From the NCBI GenBank assembly GCA_964481145.1, contig CAYZTA010000017.1:1-64000 (forward strand): 64,000 nucleotides of DNA. Reading direction: 5' to 3'. Shown one piece after another: positions 27,381 to 36,108 of the stretch. The DNA comes from Sandaracinus sp964481145. GTDB taxonomy: Bacteria; Myxococcota_A; Polyangia; Polyangiales; Sandaracinaceae. A program made the translations under genes and the position numbers. The notes below the pieces were generated by a model that saw only the letters and a list, made by a program, of their open reading frames with translations, did no database searches and was not told the origin of the DNA. Positions within the stretch are counted from its first letter, which is position 1; each line of letters starts with the position of its first letter.

Positions 27381-27479
27381 GCTCCCGCCCCAAGAGCAAT
27401 ATGCAGACCATGACGTGCAGTCACGACCGTCCGCTGCTCTCACGGCTCCGTTCGTTCAGATGTCGCGACCTGCAAACCA

Positions 27480-27509
27480 TGTCGTAAAACACAACACGCA
27501 ATTACGACA
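27480..27509. promoter_or_regulatory. inverted repeat, candidate operator of the metal efflux operon
   Basis: TGTCGTAA (27480-27487) and TTACGACA (27502-27509) are perfect 8-base inverted arms. They are 22 bases apart centre to centre, about two helical turns, as expected for a dimeric regulator. The site lies 100 bases before the adaptor start in an otherwise empty 190-base gap (27381-27571). Confidence 0.4.
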
Positions 27510-27571
27510 CGCGCCTCAGCGCTGAAACGTAGCTCACGCACCCAAACCGCATCCAAACGAAATCGATACGA

Positions 27572-28360
27572 CTATTGTGTAAACCATCCGCATTGACCCG
27601 ACACGCAACCGCAAAACACCGGCTCCGTAAAGGAATAGCCCTCGCAGGTCGCGGCCTCGTGCGCGCCGAAATATTGCCAACCCACGCAGTGATTCCCGCA
27701 ACCCATCACCGTGCACTCACCATCATGAGTGCATTCACCGGCGCTGTATTGGGCAAGAGGCCCCAGCTCCCGACCTTGTGAAGCGTCGTATCGCATCTCG
27801 GAATCGTATGGAGTTGGACCACATTCTTCGTTCCCTTCGACGCAACGAGGTCCGAGCGCGCCGATCAGCATGATCGCGAGCTCTGCGTGTGGCCGTGGCA
27901 GGATCGGATCCTCCGCAATCGCGCTCATGAGCGTGCGAGCAAGCTCTTCGACCCGCACCTCACAGAGATTTCCCTCGTACGCGAAACACGAGTGATCGCC
28001 GCAATAAAGGCCATAAGAAAAATACGCAAACTCTCCGCCGCGAGATCGGATGCGTAAGACGAGCTCGCTCGCTTCTTCGGATGAAGGAGCTTCTTCACCG
28101 GGCAACGTGACCATCCATCGACGGCCCTCGGATTCTCTACGAATGGGCGTTCCATCCGCGAGGGTCCCCGCATCTCCCGGTGTATACGGCGGTGAAAGAC
28201 AGGGCACACGACTTCCGTCCACCACCGGAGGGCGGCTTCCCACGCTGCTCCCACGAACTGGCCGCACACGAGGTGACTCTGCGCCTGGCCCAGCCGCCAC
28301 GCCGCATGCAGTCAGAAATCCAAGCGCGAAGACGAGCCACCGACTGATCGCAGTACCCAT
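27572..28360 (-). CDS. Cys-rich lipoprotein, unknown
   Basis: A 262-residue protein from ATG 28360, with signal SRWLVFALGFLTAC (lipobox LTAC) and a Pro/Ser/Arg-rich linker. The middle has YFSYGLYCGDHSCFAYEGNL. The C-terminal part contains closely spaced cysteines (GECTHDGECTVMGCGNHC; FCGCVSGQCGWF) like the small disulfide-rich 'CxxDxxC' tails common in myxobacterial lipoproteins. No enzyme motif is seen. It stands alone on the minus strand, downstream of the ogt gene's end and upstream (in sequence) of the efflux operon start. Outer-membrane anchoring is inferred. Confidence 0.65.
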   Translation of the reverse strand: MGTAISRWLVFALGFLTACGVAAGPGAESPRVRPVRGSSVGSRPPVVDGSRVPCLSPPYTPGDAGTLADGTPIRRESEGRRWMVTLPGEEAPSSEEASELVLRIRSRGGEFAYFSYGLYCGDHSCFAYEGNLCEVRVEELARTLMSAIAEDPILPRPHAELAIMLIGALGPRCVEGNEECGPTPYDSEMRYDASQGRELGPLAQYSAGECTHDGECTVMGCGNHCVGWQYFGAHEAATCEGYSFTEPVFCGCVSGQCGWFTQ

Positions 28361-28403
28361 GGAGGGCCAGCGTAGCTCCCCCCTCGGACGACGCACACGC
28401 TCA

Positions 28404-28889
28404 TCACCCACCCCCGCTCTCCAAATCGAGGAGCCACCTCTTGCGCGATATGCCGCCTGCATAACCGACGAGCGAGCCATCACTCCCGATCACGCGATGG
28501 CAAGGCACGATGATCGAAAGCGGATTGCGCGCATTCGCGCTCCCCACGGCACGAATGGACGTTGGCCTTCCAATGCGCTCGGCGAGCGCCCGATAACTGA
28601 CGCATTCGCCGAATGGAATCGTACGGAGGGCATTCCATACGTCTTGCTGAAACGGTGTCCCCAACATCGTCACGGGCACATCGAAATTGGAACGCTTCGC
28701 CGTCAAATATTGGTCGAGCTGCGCCGCCGCTCGCACGAGCACTGGTTCATCATCGCATTCACGCGCATCCGCGCCGAACACAGGAGAAGGTTCGTGCTCG
28801 GGGAAATATACCCCGATGAGCGAGCCCTCGCGCGCCACCAGTCGCAACGTGCCTATCGGAGTGTCCACTGACTTCGCCACATCCATCAT
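28404..28889 (-). CDS. ogt: methylated-DNA--protein-cysteine methyltransferase
   Basis: A 161-residue protein. The DNA-binding and active-site domain is complete: GTPFQQDVWNALRTIPFGE, SYRALAERIGRPTSIRAVGS, and NPLSIIVPCHRVIGSDGSLV with the acceptor Cys in PCHR. It removes methyl groups from O6-methylguanine by suicidal transfer. Its ATG overlaps the stop of the upstream ada/alkA-type gene (ATGA), so both are translated together. This supplies the repair domain that the upstream protein lacks compared with E. coli Ada. Confidence 0.95.
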   Translation of the reverse strand: MMDVAKSVDTPIGTLRLVAREGSLIGVYFPEHEPSPVFGADARECDDEPVLVRAAAQLDQYLTAKRSNFDVPVTMLGTPFQQDVWNALRTIPFGECVSYRALAERIGRPTSIRAVGSANARNPLSIIVPCHRVIGSDGSLVGYAGGISRKRWLLDLESGGG

Positions 28890-30328
28890 CGCCCCTCCGC
28901 ATATTCCGAAAACAGATGCATCGCGGCGTAGGCCCTCCAGGGCCTCCATCGCTCGGCCAACCGCGCGGCTTGCCGTGAAGTCTTGACACTCAGCATGCGC
29001 CGCAATGCAAGATCGCTCGACGGAAACGCATCCGGCCAACGGAGCGCCCGCATTGCGATGAATTGAGCCGTCCATGCGCCAATCCCCGGCACCCCCTCGA
29101 GCGCCGATACAGTCGCCTCGACGTCTGCACCGCGATCGAGTCGGATGGCGCCTGCGCACACGCTCCGCGCGAACGCGATCAACGTGCGAGCGCGTGCCGG
29201 CAAAATCCCAAGCTGCGAAATCTCCTCTTCGGATGCATGCGCGATGGACTCGGCATCGGGGAAGAGGTTCTCGAGGATCGAGTGGGTCTCCAACATCCCT
29301 CCGAATCGCTGCGAAAGACGACCCACAAGTGTTCGCGCCGCACTCACCGAGACTTGTTGACCCACGATCGCCGTGACACCGACCTCGAATCCTGAGAACG
29401 CACCTGGTACCCGAAGCCCCGCGCGCCTTTCGACCGAACGACGCAGCACGACGTCGGTTCGAAGGACATCCTCGATACGATTGGGATCTGCATCGAGATC
29501 GAAAAGAGCCCGCAAGCGTGTCGAAATAGGCATCACGAAATTCGCGCATGAGAGAGGGATCTCTGCGACGAGACAGGACTGCGTCGCCTCGTCTCGAACC
29601 GAGATCACGCCCCTCTGCGCCCCCATCTGCACCGTGCGTGCATAACGCGAATCTGACACTGCCTCGACTCCCGGCGTCGCATGTCGAGAAAGAAACTCGA
29701 GGAGCGCATTCCAATGGAAAGGCCTCCGATACCCGAGCCGTAGCTCGAAGATTCCGACTTCAGACGCACACTCTGCTTCTTTGCGCAGCGACGAAGGCGC
29801 TCGCCCAAAGCGCACACGGAATGCATGATTGAACCGCCGTACGCTCCCAAAGCCGCTCGCAAACGCGATCGCCGACATTCCAAGCTTCGTGTCGTGCAAC
29901 AGCTGCTTGGCCATCGCGAGGCGGCGCGACGTCACGAGCTCCATCGGTGACACACCCAGCTCCGCTTCACACGCGCGGCGCACATGTCGCTCCGACACAC
30001 CCAGTTCGACGGCAAGCCCAGCGACGCTCGACGCGTCCACCGCGAGATCATCCACCCGCGCGAGCACACGCGCAGCGATGCGAGACATCGAATCGACGGG
30101 CGCATTGCCCGGAGCAAGCTCCGGACGACAACGCAAGCAAGCGCGATATCCAGCGCGCTCCGCCGCGGCTCCATTCCGAAAAAACGTACATCGGTCCGGT
30201 CGCGGCGTACGAGCTCTGCAAATCGGGCGACAGTAGATGCCGGTCGTCGAAACCCCGACGAAGAACACCCCATCAAAGCGCACATCTCGCGCCTCGAGAG
30301 CTCGATAACAGGTCTCGTCGGACAACAT
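28886..30328 (-). CDS. Ada-AlkA fusion: methyl-sensing regulator and 3-methyladenine glycosylase
   Basis: A 480-residue protein from ATG 30328. Residues about 1-75 are the Ada zinc domain (GIYCRPICRARTP and CLRCRPE give the four Cys; one accepts methyl from phosphotriesters). Residues about 85-180 are an AraC-type HTH (LAVELGVSERHVRRACEAEL, AIAFASGFGSVRRFNHAFR). The rest is AlkA N-domain and HhH-GPD glycosylase (GVPGIGAWTAQFIAMRAL, with catalytic Asp in FPSSDLALRR). It likely senses alkylation, activates its own operon and excises alkylated bases. The overlap with ogt makes a two-gene adaptive-response operon. The fusion is known in several phyla. Confidence 0.92.
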   Translation of the reverse strand: MLSDETCYRALEARDVRFDGVFFVGVSTTGIYCRPICRARTPRPDRCTFFRNGAAAERAGYRACLRCRPELAPGNAPVDSMSRIAARVLARVDDLAVDASSVAGLAVELGVSERHVRRACEAELGVSPMELVTSRRLAMAKQLLHDTKLGMSAIAFASGFGSVRRFNHAFRVRFGRAPSSLRKEAECASEVGIFELRLGYRRPFHWNALLEFLSRHATPGVEAVSDSRYARTVQMGAQRGVISVRDEATQSCLVAEIPLSCANFVMPISTRLRALFDLDADPNRIEDVLRTDVVLRRSVERRAGLRVPGAFSGFEVGVTAIVGQQVSVSAARTLVGRLSQRFGGMLETHSILENLFPDAESIAHASEEEISQLGILPARARTLIAFARSVCAGAIRLDRGADVEATVSALEGVPGIGAWTAQFIAMRALRWPDAFPSSDLALRRMLSVKTSRQAARLAERWRPWRAYAAMHLFSEYAEGR

Positions 30329-30392
30329 CGAAGCGGTTCTACCGCACCTCCCAATCGCCGTCTGGCCTCTTTCGGACGCAGTGCCAACGACT

Positions 30393-30665
30393 TCATCGGA
30401 CCGATTCTCTCGCGAACCTCCTCTCGAGATAGGCGACGATGTCTCGCGACTCGGGCATCCACTCATGCTCCCCATCACGGCCGATGCGCATCACAGGCAC
30501 CGTTCGCCTCCCTCGCGCCGCGACGAGCTCCTGCATGTGTCGAGGTTCCCTCAGCACGTTGCGCATCTCGACTTGTACATCCAGTCGATCGAGTGCGCGA
30601 ATCACTCGACCGCAGGCAGGACATCCGTCGTAATAATAGAGAGCGAGATCGTCAGGAGTATGCAT
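30393..30665 (-). CDS. glutaredoxin-like thiol protein
   Basis: A 90-residue thioredoxin-fold protein: LALYYYDGCPACGRVIRAL carries the CPAC redox motif, RRTVPVMRIG holds the cis-Pro, and ESRDIVAYLERRF is the C-terminal helix of glutaredoxin or GST N-terminal domains. It probably reduces disulfides using glutathione. It is divergent from glutathione reductase across only 60 bases, a functional pairing. The gap contains the palindrome CGTACGTACG (30669-30678) just before this start. CPAC replaces the more usual CPYC. Confidence 0.85.
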   Translation of the reverse strand: MHTPDDLALYYYDGCPACGRVIRALDRLDVQVEMRNVLREPRHMQELVAARGRRTVPVMRIGRDGEHEWMPESRDIVAYLERRFARESVR

Positions 30666-30668
30666 CGG

Positions 30669-30699
30669 CGTACGTACGAACTATGGTGCATCGAACCAT
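30669..30699. promoter_or_regulatory. palindromes in the glutaredoxin/glutathione reductase divergent gap
   Basis: The gap contains CGTACGTACG (30669-30678) and ATGGT-N7-ACCAT (30683-30699). Either could bind a regulator of both divergent genes. This is pattern only; no known operator is matched. Confidence 0.25.
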
Positions 30700-30725
30700 T
30701 CCCCGGAAGTGGGTAGGAGCAAACC

Positions 30726-32099
30726 TTGGCACAACGATTCGACTTCGACCTCTTCGTGATCGGTGGCGGTTCCGGCGGCGTGCGATTGGCCCGTACTGCG
30801 GGTGCACTCGGGGCCAAGGTCGCGCTCGCCGAAGAAGCAAAGCTTGGTGGCACCTGCGTCAACGTCGGTTGCGTACCGAAAAAATTATTCGTGTACGCCT
30901 CTCGAATCGCACACGAGCTGGTCGATGCAGCAGGGTTCGGCTGGCAGATCGACCCCCCGCGCTTCGATTGGAAGACCTTGCGGACCAACGAAGAAAGAGA
31001 GGTCGCGCGCCTGAACGGCATCTACCAACGACTTCTCGATCACTCCGAAGTCGAAACTTTGCATGCCCGCGCCACCCTCATCGGCCCCCATACGGTGCGC
31101 GTCGGTGAACGAGAGATCACCGCCGAACGCATCGCCATTGCCACCGGCTCAGCCCCCCGTCGCCCCGACATCCCCGGAGCCGAGCTCGGCATGATCTCCG
31201 ACGACGTCTTTGGACTCAACGAATTGCCTCGTTCGATCGCCATCGTCGGCGCCGGATATATCGCCTGCGAGTTCGCTTCGATATTCCGCGCTCTCGGCGT
31301 GGAGACGACACTCATCGCGCGCGGCGCACGGCTCTTGCCACATTTCGACCAAGAGTGTGGATTGTTCCTCCAGAACGAAATGTCGCACTCGGACATCCAC
31401 ATCGTGTGCGAGAGACACGTCATGAGCCTCGAAACACGAGGCGACCGAATTGCGTGTGTGCTCGATACTCCTTTGGCCGATGGGACTTCCAACATCATCG
31501 CCGAGAAAGTGCTCTTCGCGATCGGCCGACACCCACGCACGGACGCGGTCATGAGCAAGGAGATCGAGATCAAGCAATTGGCCGATGGCGCCCTTGCGGT
31601 CGACGCTGAATATCGCACTTCGATTCCTTCGATTCACGCCTTGGGCGACGTCATCGGACGCATTCAACTCACGCCCGTGGCTCTGGCAGAGGCCACCGCA
31701 TTGGCCCACACACTCTTTGGCGGCAAGGGCCGTGTCGAAGTCGACTACGGCGACATCCCAACAGCGGTATTCACGACACCGGAAGTGGCGAGTGTCGGCA
31801 TGACCGAAGCGCATGCCCGCTCACGGCATGACATCGATGTCTTTCGAAGCGACTTCCGCCCTCTCATGCACACCGTCTCGGGGCGCAACACGCGCACGCT
31901 CATGAAGCTCGTCGTCGATCGCGAAACCGATCGCGTACTCGGGGCTCATATCGTGGGCGAAGGCGCAGGTGAAATGATGCAGCTCATCGCGGTGGCGATG
32001 AAAGCTGGCGCGACCAAGCATCACTTCGATATGACGATCGGCATTCACCCCACGAGCGCCGAAGAGCTCGTCACGATGCGTTCACCTGCCGCTCGCTGA
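30726..32099 (+). CDS. gor: glutathione-disulfide reductase
   Basis: A 457-residue FAD/NAD(P)H oxidoreductase starting at TTG 30726, 8 bases after TAGGAGC, a good ribosome site. The FAD motif is FVIGGGSGGVRLARTAGALG, the redox pair is in GGTCVNVGCVPKKLFVYAS, the second nucleotide motif is IVGAGYIACEFASIFRALG, and the end has the catalytic GIHPTSAEELVTM. The GCVPKK form and the short length fit glutathione reductase rather than lipoamide dehydrogenase. It keeps the glutathione pool reduced, matching the divergent glutaredoxin gene. Confidence 0.92.
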   Translation: MAQRFDFDLFVIGGGSGGVRLARTAGALGAKVALAEEAKLGGTCVNVGCVPKKLFVYASRIAHELVDAAGFGWQIDPPRFDWKTLRTNEEREVARLNGIYQRLLDHSEVETLHARATLIGPHTVRVGEREITAERIAIATGSAPRRPDIPGAELGMISDDVFGLNELPRSIAIVGAGYIACEFASIFRALGVETTLIARGARLLPHFDQECGLFLQNEMSHSDIHIVCERHVMSLETRGDRIACVLDTPLADGTSNIIAEKVLFAIGRHPRTDAVMSKEIEIKQLADGALAVDAEYRTSIPSIHALGDVIGRIQLTPVALAEATALAHTLFGGKGRVEVDYGDIPTAVFTTPEVASVGMTEAHARSRHDIDVFRSDFRPLMHTVSGRNTRTLMKLVVDRETDRVLGAHIVGEGAGEMMQLIAVAMKAGATKHHFDMTIGIHPTSAEELVTMRSPAAR

Positions 32100-32152
32100 T
32101 TTTCATCAGCCGGTTCGCCTCGAGCGACCCTTCTTTGCGCTATCGTCACTGC

Positions 32153-32764
32153 ATGATGGTCAAAACATTCATTGCCCCTCTGGCGTTGTTTCTCCTTGCC
32201 GCATGCGGAGCCACGCAGAGCCCGAGAGCCTCGACCGATGGTGCGCGGCCAACGGAAACGTTCCGCGCACATCACGCCGAGATCAAAAACAAGCTCGATG
32301 ACGCTGCCGCACATGCGATGGCACTTTCGTCCGCAACGCCCGAAGAGGCGAGCGAGCTCTTTCATCGCATCGTGCATTTCTTTCATCACGAGCTGATCCC
32401 GCACGCCGAGGCCGAAGAGCGAATCCTTTATGCTGCCGCGGATCGTCTCGTGCAGACCGCGCACGGTCGCCGCTATACCGATGCGCTTCGCTACGAACAC
32501 ACCGTGATCGCACGACAGGTCCAAGCGCTCCACGCGGCGATGCAGCGAGATGATCGATCTCCCGAAGCCATCGATGAGTTCCAGCGTCGGACGCTCGAGC
32601 TCGTGGGGCTCATCGATGCGCATTTCGGCGTCGAGGAGAACGTCGTCCTCACGGCATTCGACGAGCAGATGAGCGCAGAAGAGTTCGATCGCGAAGTCGT
32701 CCAGCCGATGCACGCAGAGAGTGGCGGAGCGGCGCATCATCACGGTGAACACGCTCACGAATAG
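32153..32764 (+). CDS. hemerythrin-domain lipoprotein
   Basis: A 203-residue protein from tandem ATGs at 32153, with signal FIAPLALFLLAAC (lipobox LAAC). The rest is a four-helix HHE/hemerythrin-type domain: RAHHAEIKNKLDD, IVHFFHHELIPHAEAEERIL, YEHTVIARQVQAL and LIDAHFGVEENVVL supply His and Glu ligands for a di-iron site. The tail is His-rich (AAHHHGEHAHE) and may bind metal. Periplasmic oxygen, nitric oxide or iron handling is inferred. It follows glutathione reductase by 53 bases in the same direction, perhaps as part of an oxidative-stress group. Confidence 0.8.
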   Translation: MMVKTFIAPLALFLLAACGATQSPRASTDGARPTETFRAHHAEIKNKLDDAAAHAMALSSATPEEASELFHRIVHFFHHELIPHAEAEERILYAAADRLVQTAHGRRYTDALRYEHTVIARQVQALHAAMQRDDRSPEAIDEFQRRTLELVGLIDAHFGVEENVVLTAFDEQMSAEEFDREVVQPMHAESGGAAHHHGEHAHE

Positions 32765-32801
32765 CGATTTCGCCAAACCACCCGCGTGCAATGAGAGGCA
32801 A

Positions 32802-33893
32802 TCAGCACCCTTCCAGTCCTTCGGCCAACTCACCCCAGTGCTCCCTCATAGACTCGCACAAGAGCGTGACATCTTCGTCGGATGGCAGTGTCCTGACCAA
32901 GTGGTTCACGAAGTCGATCGGGTGTACGTCCGTGCTCGCGAGGAGTTCCGGACGCCAGCTTGCCAATGCATGGAACGCCATTCGTGCAACTGCGTGCATA
33001 CGAACGTGTTGATCATCCGTGTGCGGGCTCGTTTTCTCGACGTACGAATAAAGACTGCTCACCAACACCGAGCCCAGCGGGTATCGATGACCCTCATAAG
33101 CAGTGATCTCCGTCTCGAGACTCCAAACCTGCCGAGTCCGAGGATCTCGAAACGCAAGAGCCGTCACATAAGGCTCTGGAATCGCGTCTTCGAAAGCATG
33201 GAAATCGAGCGTCGCTCCAAAAGCGAACACATCCGCGAGCCCCTCGTTGAGCGCGTTGACGCCGGGTCCAGAAAGATCCGGCTGCAACAGGGAAAACATC
33301 GCGTGGCCGACCTCGTGTGTCAGGATGAATTGACTCGCCGCCATCGGAATTTTGGCCCCCGCGAAACGATGATTGGGAAAAATGAAAAAACCGGGATTCT
33401 TGCCTCCCGGCAAAAACCCTGCGTTGTCGCTGATAAAAAGCGCAAATGGGCCCACTGGGGCAAGACCCACGCGACTGTGAATCAGCACGGGATATGGGTT
33501 GTTCGGAGCCTCCACGATCTCACCCAAACCCAAGGTCTCGTAATATGAATACGCAAGCTCGAAGTGATACGCGGCTGTGAACGCCACGAGCGTCGGATAA
33601 TCGAGAGGAAAGAGTCCGTCACTCTCGCTGTCGAACGAAGGGCGAAATGGAGAAGTCAGAGCAAGATCGTCGCTGTGACCAAACCCCGACCGAAAGGAAA
33701 AGTGCTCTGTTTGAAGCGGAGATGTCGTCACGGTGGGTATCGAACGCAGCTCGAGGCCGTATCTTCTGTCTTCGGACGAACCCAGGTTCGTGATCACGTA
33801 TACGTCCTGAGGTCCGGCCTGCACATCGAATGCACAACCGGATGGGAGCCAACACAAGGTCACCGCGATAGACAAGGCATACACGGTTTTCAT
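32802..33893 (-). CDS. HExxH-type metalloprotease-like secreted protein
   Basis: A 363-residue protein from ATG 33893, with signal VYALSIAVTLCWLPSGC (lipoprotein-like). The zinc motif is FILTHEVGHAMFSLL, followed about 18 residues later by NALNEGLADVFAFG, which gives the third ligand (Glu) in the gluzincin manner. Before it lies GFFIFPNHRFAGAKIP. It is probably a secreted or lipid-anchored zinc peptidase; the family is not further resolved. It is the last of four minus-strand envelope genes (36098 down to 32802) whose spacings are short, suggesting one transcript. Confidence 0.7.
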   Translation of the reverse strand: MKTVYALSIAVTLCWLPSGCAFDVQAGPQDVYVITNLGSSEDRRYGLELRSIPTVTTSPLQTEHFSFRSGFGHSDDLALTSPFRPSFDSESDGLFPLDYPTLVAFTAAYHFELAYSYYETLGLGEIVEAPNNPYPVLIHSRVGLAPVGPFALFISDNAGFLPGGKNPGFFIFPNHRFAGAKIPMAASQFILTHEVGHAMFSLLQPDLSGPGVNALNEGLADVFAFGATLDFHAFEDAIPEPYVTALAFRDPRTRQVWSLETEITAYEGHRYPLGSVLVSSLYSYVEKTSPHTDDQHVRMHAVARMAFHALASWRPELLASTDVHPIDFVNHLVRTLPSDEDVTLLCESMREHWGELAEGLEGC

Positions 33894-33909
33894 CTTTCTT
33901 CTCCCATCC

Positions 33910-34617
33910 TCAGCTACGAGAGCCGAAATATCCGCCCAAGAACAGCTGAACTCGAACGCCATCAGGCCCGGGCCCTATGCTCTCCGATGCGACGTCACCC
34001 TGCCCACCGGCATGGGTGAGGACGGCCGTCTGTATGAAGAAGCTCGTGTCGGACCCCGTGTACAAGTCCAGCCCTATGGCGAGTCCAGTATCGATGCTCA
34101 GCCCCTCATCGATGCTGCGGTGATAATATCCAATCGCAAAAGGGATCCCGAACACCAACGCGAATCCGCTCTCTTCGAGTTGGAAGAGGAATGGAAGGCT
34201 CCAAAACTGCATCATCCATCCTTCACCGCCGGGCAGAATCCGCCGACCATTCTCTCCCAAAAAACTTAGTGTTACATATTGACCTTCCAGGCCGAAGCTC
34301 GTCGACAGGGTCACGCGATCGCCAGTAAACAGACGAAGTTTCGCGTCCGCACGGAGACCCGAGTTCCACGCACTCAGGCCCACGTCCACGCCATCAGCCA
34401 CGCCGACTCGAAGACTCGCGGCGAGCGTTGGTAGAGGTACATACGCTTGGCCATCGACAGCTCCGCCGATATTGAAGCTCACGTGCCCCTGAACACGGCC
34501 AGGAGCGAGGGTATCAGCTCGCTGGATGAGCGCTGGGCCTGCGCAACCATGCGCAACCATGGAGGCGACGAGCACAGGGGCACAACGGAGAATGGAGGAC
34601 GTACATCGGACATTCAC
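33910..34617 (-). CDS. outer-membrane barrel-like lipoprotein
   Basis: A 235-residue protein with signal CAPVLVASMVAHGC (lipobox-like). The mature part is beta-rich with alternating hydrophobic strands and Gly/aromatic turns: LAASLRVGVADGVDVGLSAW, TLSTSFGLEGQYVTLSF, SGFALVFGIPFAIGYY, and a C-terminal QLFLGGYFGSRS. This resembles small outer-membrane beta-barrel proteins, though a lipoprotein signal on a barrel is unusual. No named family is recognised. It lies 16 bases from the protease gene and 21 from the next barrel gene. Confidence 0.6.
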   Translation of the reverse strand: MNVRCTSSILRCAPVLVASMVAHGCAGPALIQRADTLAPGRVQGHVSFNIGGAVDGQAYVPLPTLAASLRVGVADGVDVGLSAWNSGLRADAKLRLFTGDRVTLSTSFGLEGQYVTLSFLGENGRRILPGGEGWMMQFWSLPFLFQLEESGFALVFGIPFAIGYYHRSIDEGLSIDTGLAIGLDLYTGSDTSFFIQTAVLTHAGGQGDVASESIGPGPDGVRVQLFLGGYFGSRS

Positions 34618-34638
34618 GACACATACCTCGACGTCAAA

Positions 34639-35235
34639 TCAGAAGGAGAAGAGGACCCGGGCCGAGCCACCCACACCGATGCCGCTTCTCTCAGCAACGA
34701 CATCGATACTGGTGCGCACGCCGACCAACCCCGTGGTCAGCATCACTCCAGCGCTCAGGAACGCGAATGGCCCGAACTTGTCACGGGCTTGCGAACCCCC
34801 GAATGGAGCTTGATGACGGATGAACTCGTGGATGAGTCCCAGCCCAAGCTCGCCAAAGATCAAGAGGGGTCGTGTGAGCTGGTGACGTGCGGTCAACGCC
34901 ACCGAGGGACGCTGCGAAAACCGAAGGGTGTTCGTACCATCAGGTCCTTCTATATCCCAGCGCACACCGTAGGAGAACGAAACTCCGACATTCGGATGGA
35001 AGTACCAGCCAAAGGAAGCATCCAATCCATAGAAAGGGCGTGTTCGACCGGTGGTCTGCGGCAATACCAACACGCCGGGACCCAACGACACGACGAACTC
35101 CTGCGATAGGCCATCGACCGGCAATGGGGCATCTTCAACGGCCTCCGTGGCCTGTGCCTGAGCTGATGTCTGACAGATCACACATAAAAGCAAAATGGCG
35201 AAGGCGACCGCAACCCGGTTCGAATCGAACTGCAT
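34639..35235 (-). CDS. outer-membrane beta-barrel domain protein
   Basis: A 198-residue protein from ATG 35235 with a clear signal peptide (VAVAFAILLLCVICQTSAQA). The mature part looks like an eight-stranded barrel: FYGLDASFGWYFHPNVGVSF, RPSVALTARHQLTRPLLIFG, FGPFAFLSAGVMLTTGLVG, and GVGGSARVLFSF with the usual C-terminal Phe. It resembles the OmpW/Opa-like 'outer membrane protein beta-barrel' group without a definite match. It is part of the minus-strand envelope gene series. Confidence 0.65.
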   Translation of the reverse strand: MQFDSNRVAVAFAILLLCVICQTSAQAQATEAVEDAPLPVDGLSQEFVVSLGPGVLVLPQTTGRTRPFYGLDASFGWYFHPNVGVSFSYGVRWDIEGPDGTNTLRFSQRPSVALTARHQLTRPLLIFGELGLGLIHEFIRHQAPFGGSQARDKFGPFAFLSAGVMLTTGLVGVRTSIDVVAERSGIGVGGSARVLFSF

Positions 35236-35327
35236 AGAAGTGTCTTGATTCAAGTGCTTCGAAACAACTCGCACAGCGTGTGTGGTCAAGACGTTTGACG
35301 ACCTTTGATTGGCTCACAAAAAGTTCG

Positions 35328-36098
35328 TCAAAAAGGGTTCGACTGGATGCAGCCGGACACGCCGCCAAACATGTCACTGAATTGGCAGGCTCCACCAGGG
35401 CCGCAATCTGCGTTGGTGGAGCAATCGAGAACACAGCCAAACAAAGAACAACGCGGCGTTGCGGCGACGCCGCGGCGCGGCAAACAATCCGCGTCCGTGT
35501 CACAGGGCAACAAACACTGACAACCAGACTCATGATTGCCGTCTGCCCCAAACACCGAGAGACTCTCACCCTCACACGAAGCGCCACTGCAGCTGGGCCA
35601 AGGATCGATTTCGTCGGTGCACACCGTCACTTCAAAGAGGCCCGATCCGGAAACAAGCAATTCTTGCTGCTGCATGAAGAGCGGCACCGCTGCACCACCG
35701 ACCTCCACGCGCCCCAGCCTTTGCGTGGGTTCTCCATTGCACCCACAAGGCAGCGCGGCATCGCGCGTCAAGATGGCTTCGGAGCAGCTCGTGTCGACAC
35801 AAGCCCCGTCGTTCACTCTCACGGAGATGGTCGCTCGCCACTCGCGGGAGGGGCGCGAGATGCGCACCCACTGTCCAGTCATCGGCTGTTCGCGGCCATC
35901 ACCGAGTGATCGCGTACATGCAACCGACGAACTGCCGCTGACCAAAAGGCTGACGCAGCTCCCAGGAGCCAACGGAGCCTCGATCGTGGGCGCACGCAGG
36001 CAAGCCTCGACCGACTCAGATCCACCGATGAGAAACGTCTCCTCGACGCAGCCAAGTGCCAAAACGACAATTCCGGGTACGATGAGTTCAGCCCGCAT
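35328..36098 (-). CDS. Cys-rich lipoprotein, unknown
   Basis: A 256-residue protein with signal LIVPGIVVLALGC. It contains about 22 cysteines, many in pairs, and ends with repeated short motifs (CQCLLPCDTDADCLPRRG, GCVLDCSTNADCGPGGAC) typical of disulfide-rich, 'CxxDxDC' myxobacterial outer-membrane lipoproteins. No enzyme signature is seen. It is the first gene of the minus-strand envelope set and lies back to back with the ECF sigma gene at 36109, so the two probably share a very short promoter region. Confidence 0.6.
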   Translation of the reverse strand: MRAELIVPGIVVLALGCVEETFLIGGSESVEACLRAPTIEAPLAPGSCVSLLVSGSSSVACTRSLGDGREQPMTGQWVRISRPSREWRATISVRVNDGACVDTSCSEAILTRDAALPCGCNGEPTQRLGRVEVGGAAVPLFMQQQELLVSGSGLFEVTVCTDEIDPWPSCSGASCEGESLSVFGADGNHESGCQCLLPCDTDADCLPRRGVAATPRCSLFGCVLDCSTNADCGPGGACQFSDMFGGVSGCIQSNPF

Positions 36099-36108
36099 TT
36101 TTGAAAGG

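Noticed and set aside
26346..27413. Plus-strand frame opposite the adaptor gene
   Set aside because: Low-complexity Arg/His/Asp translation lying over a complete membrane-fusion protein on the minus strand.
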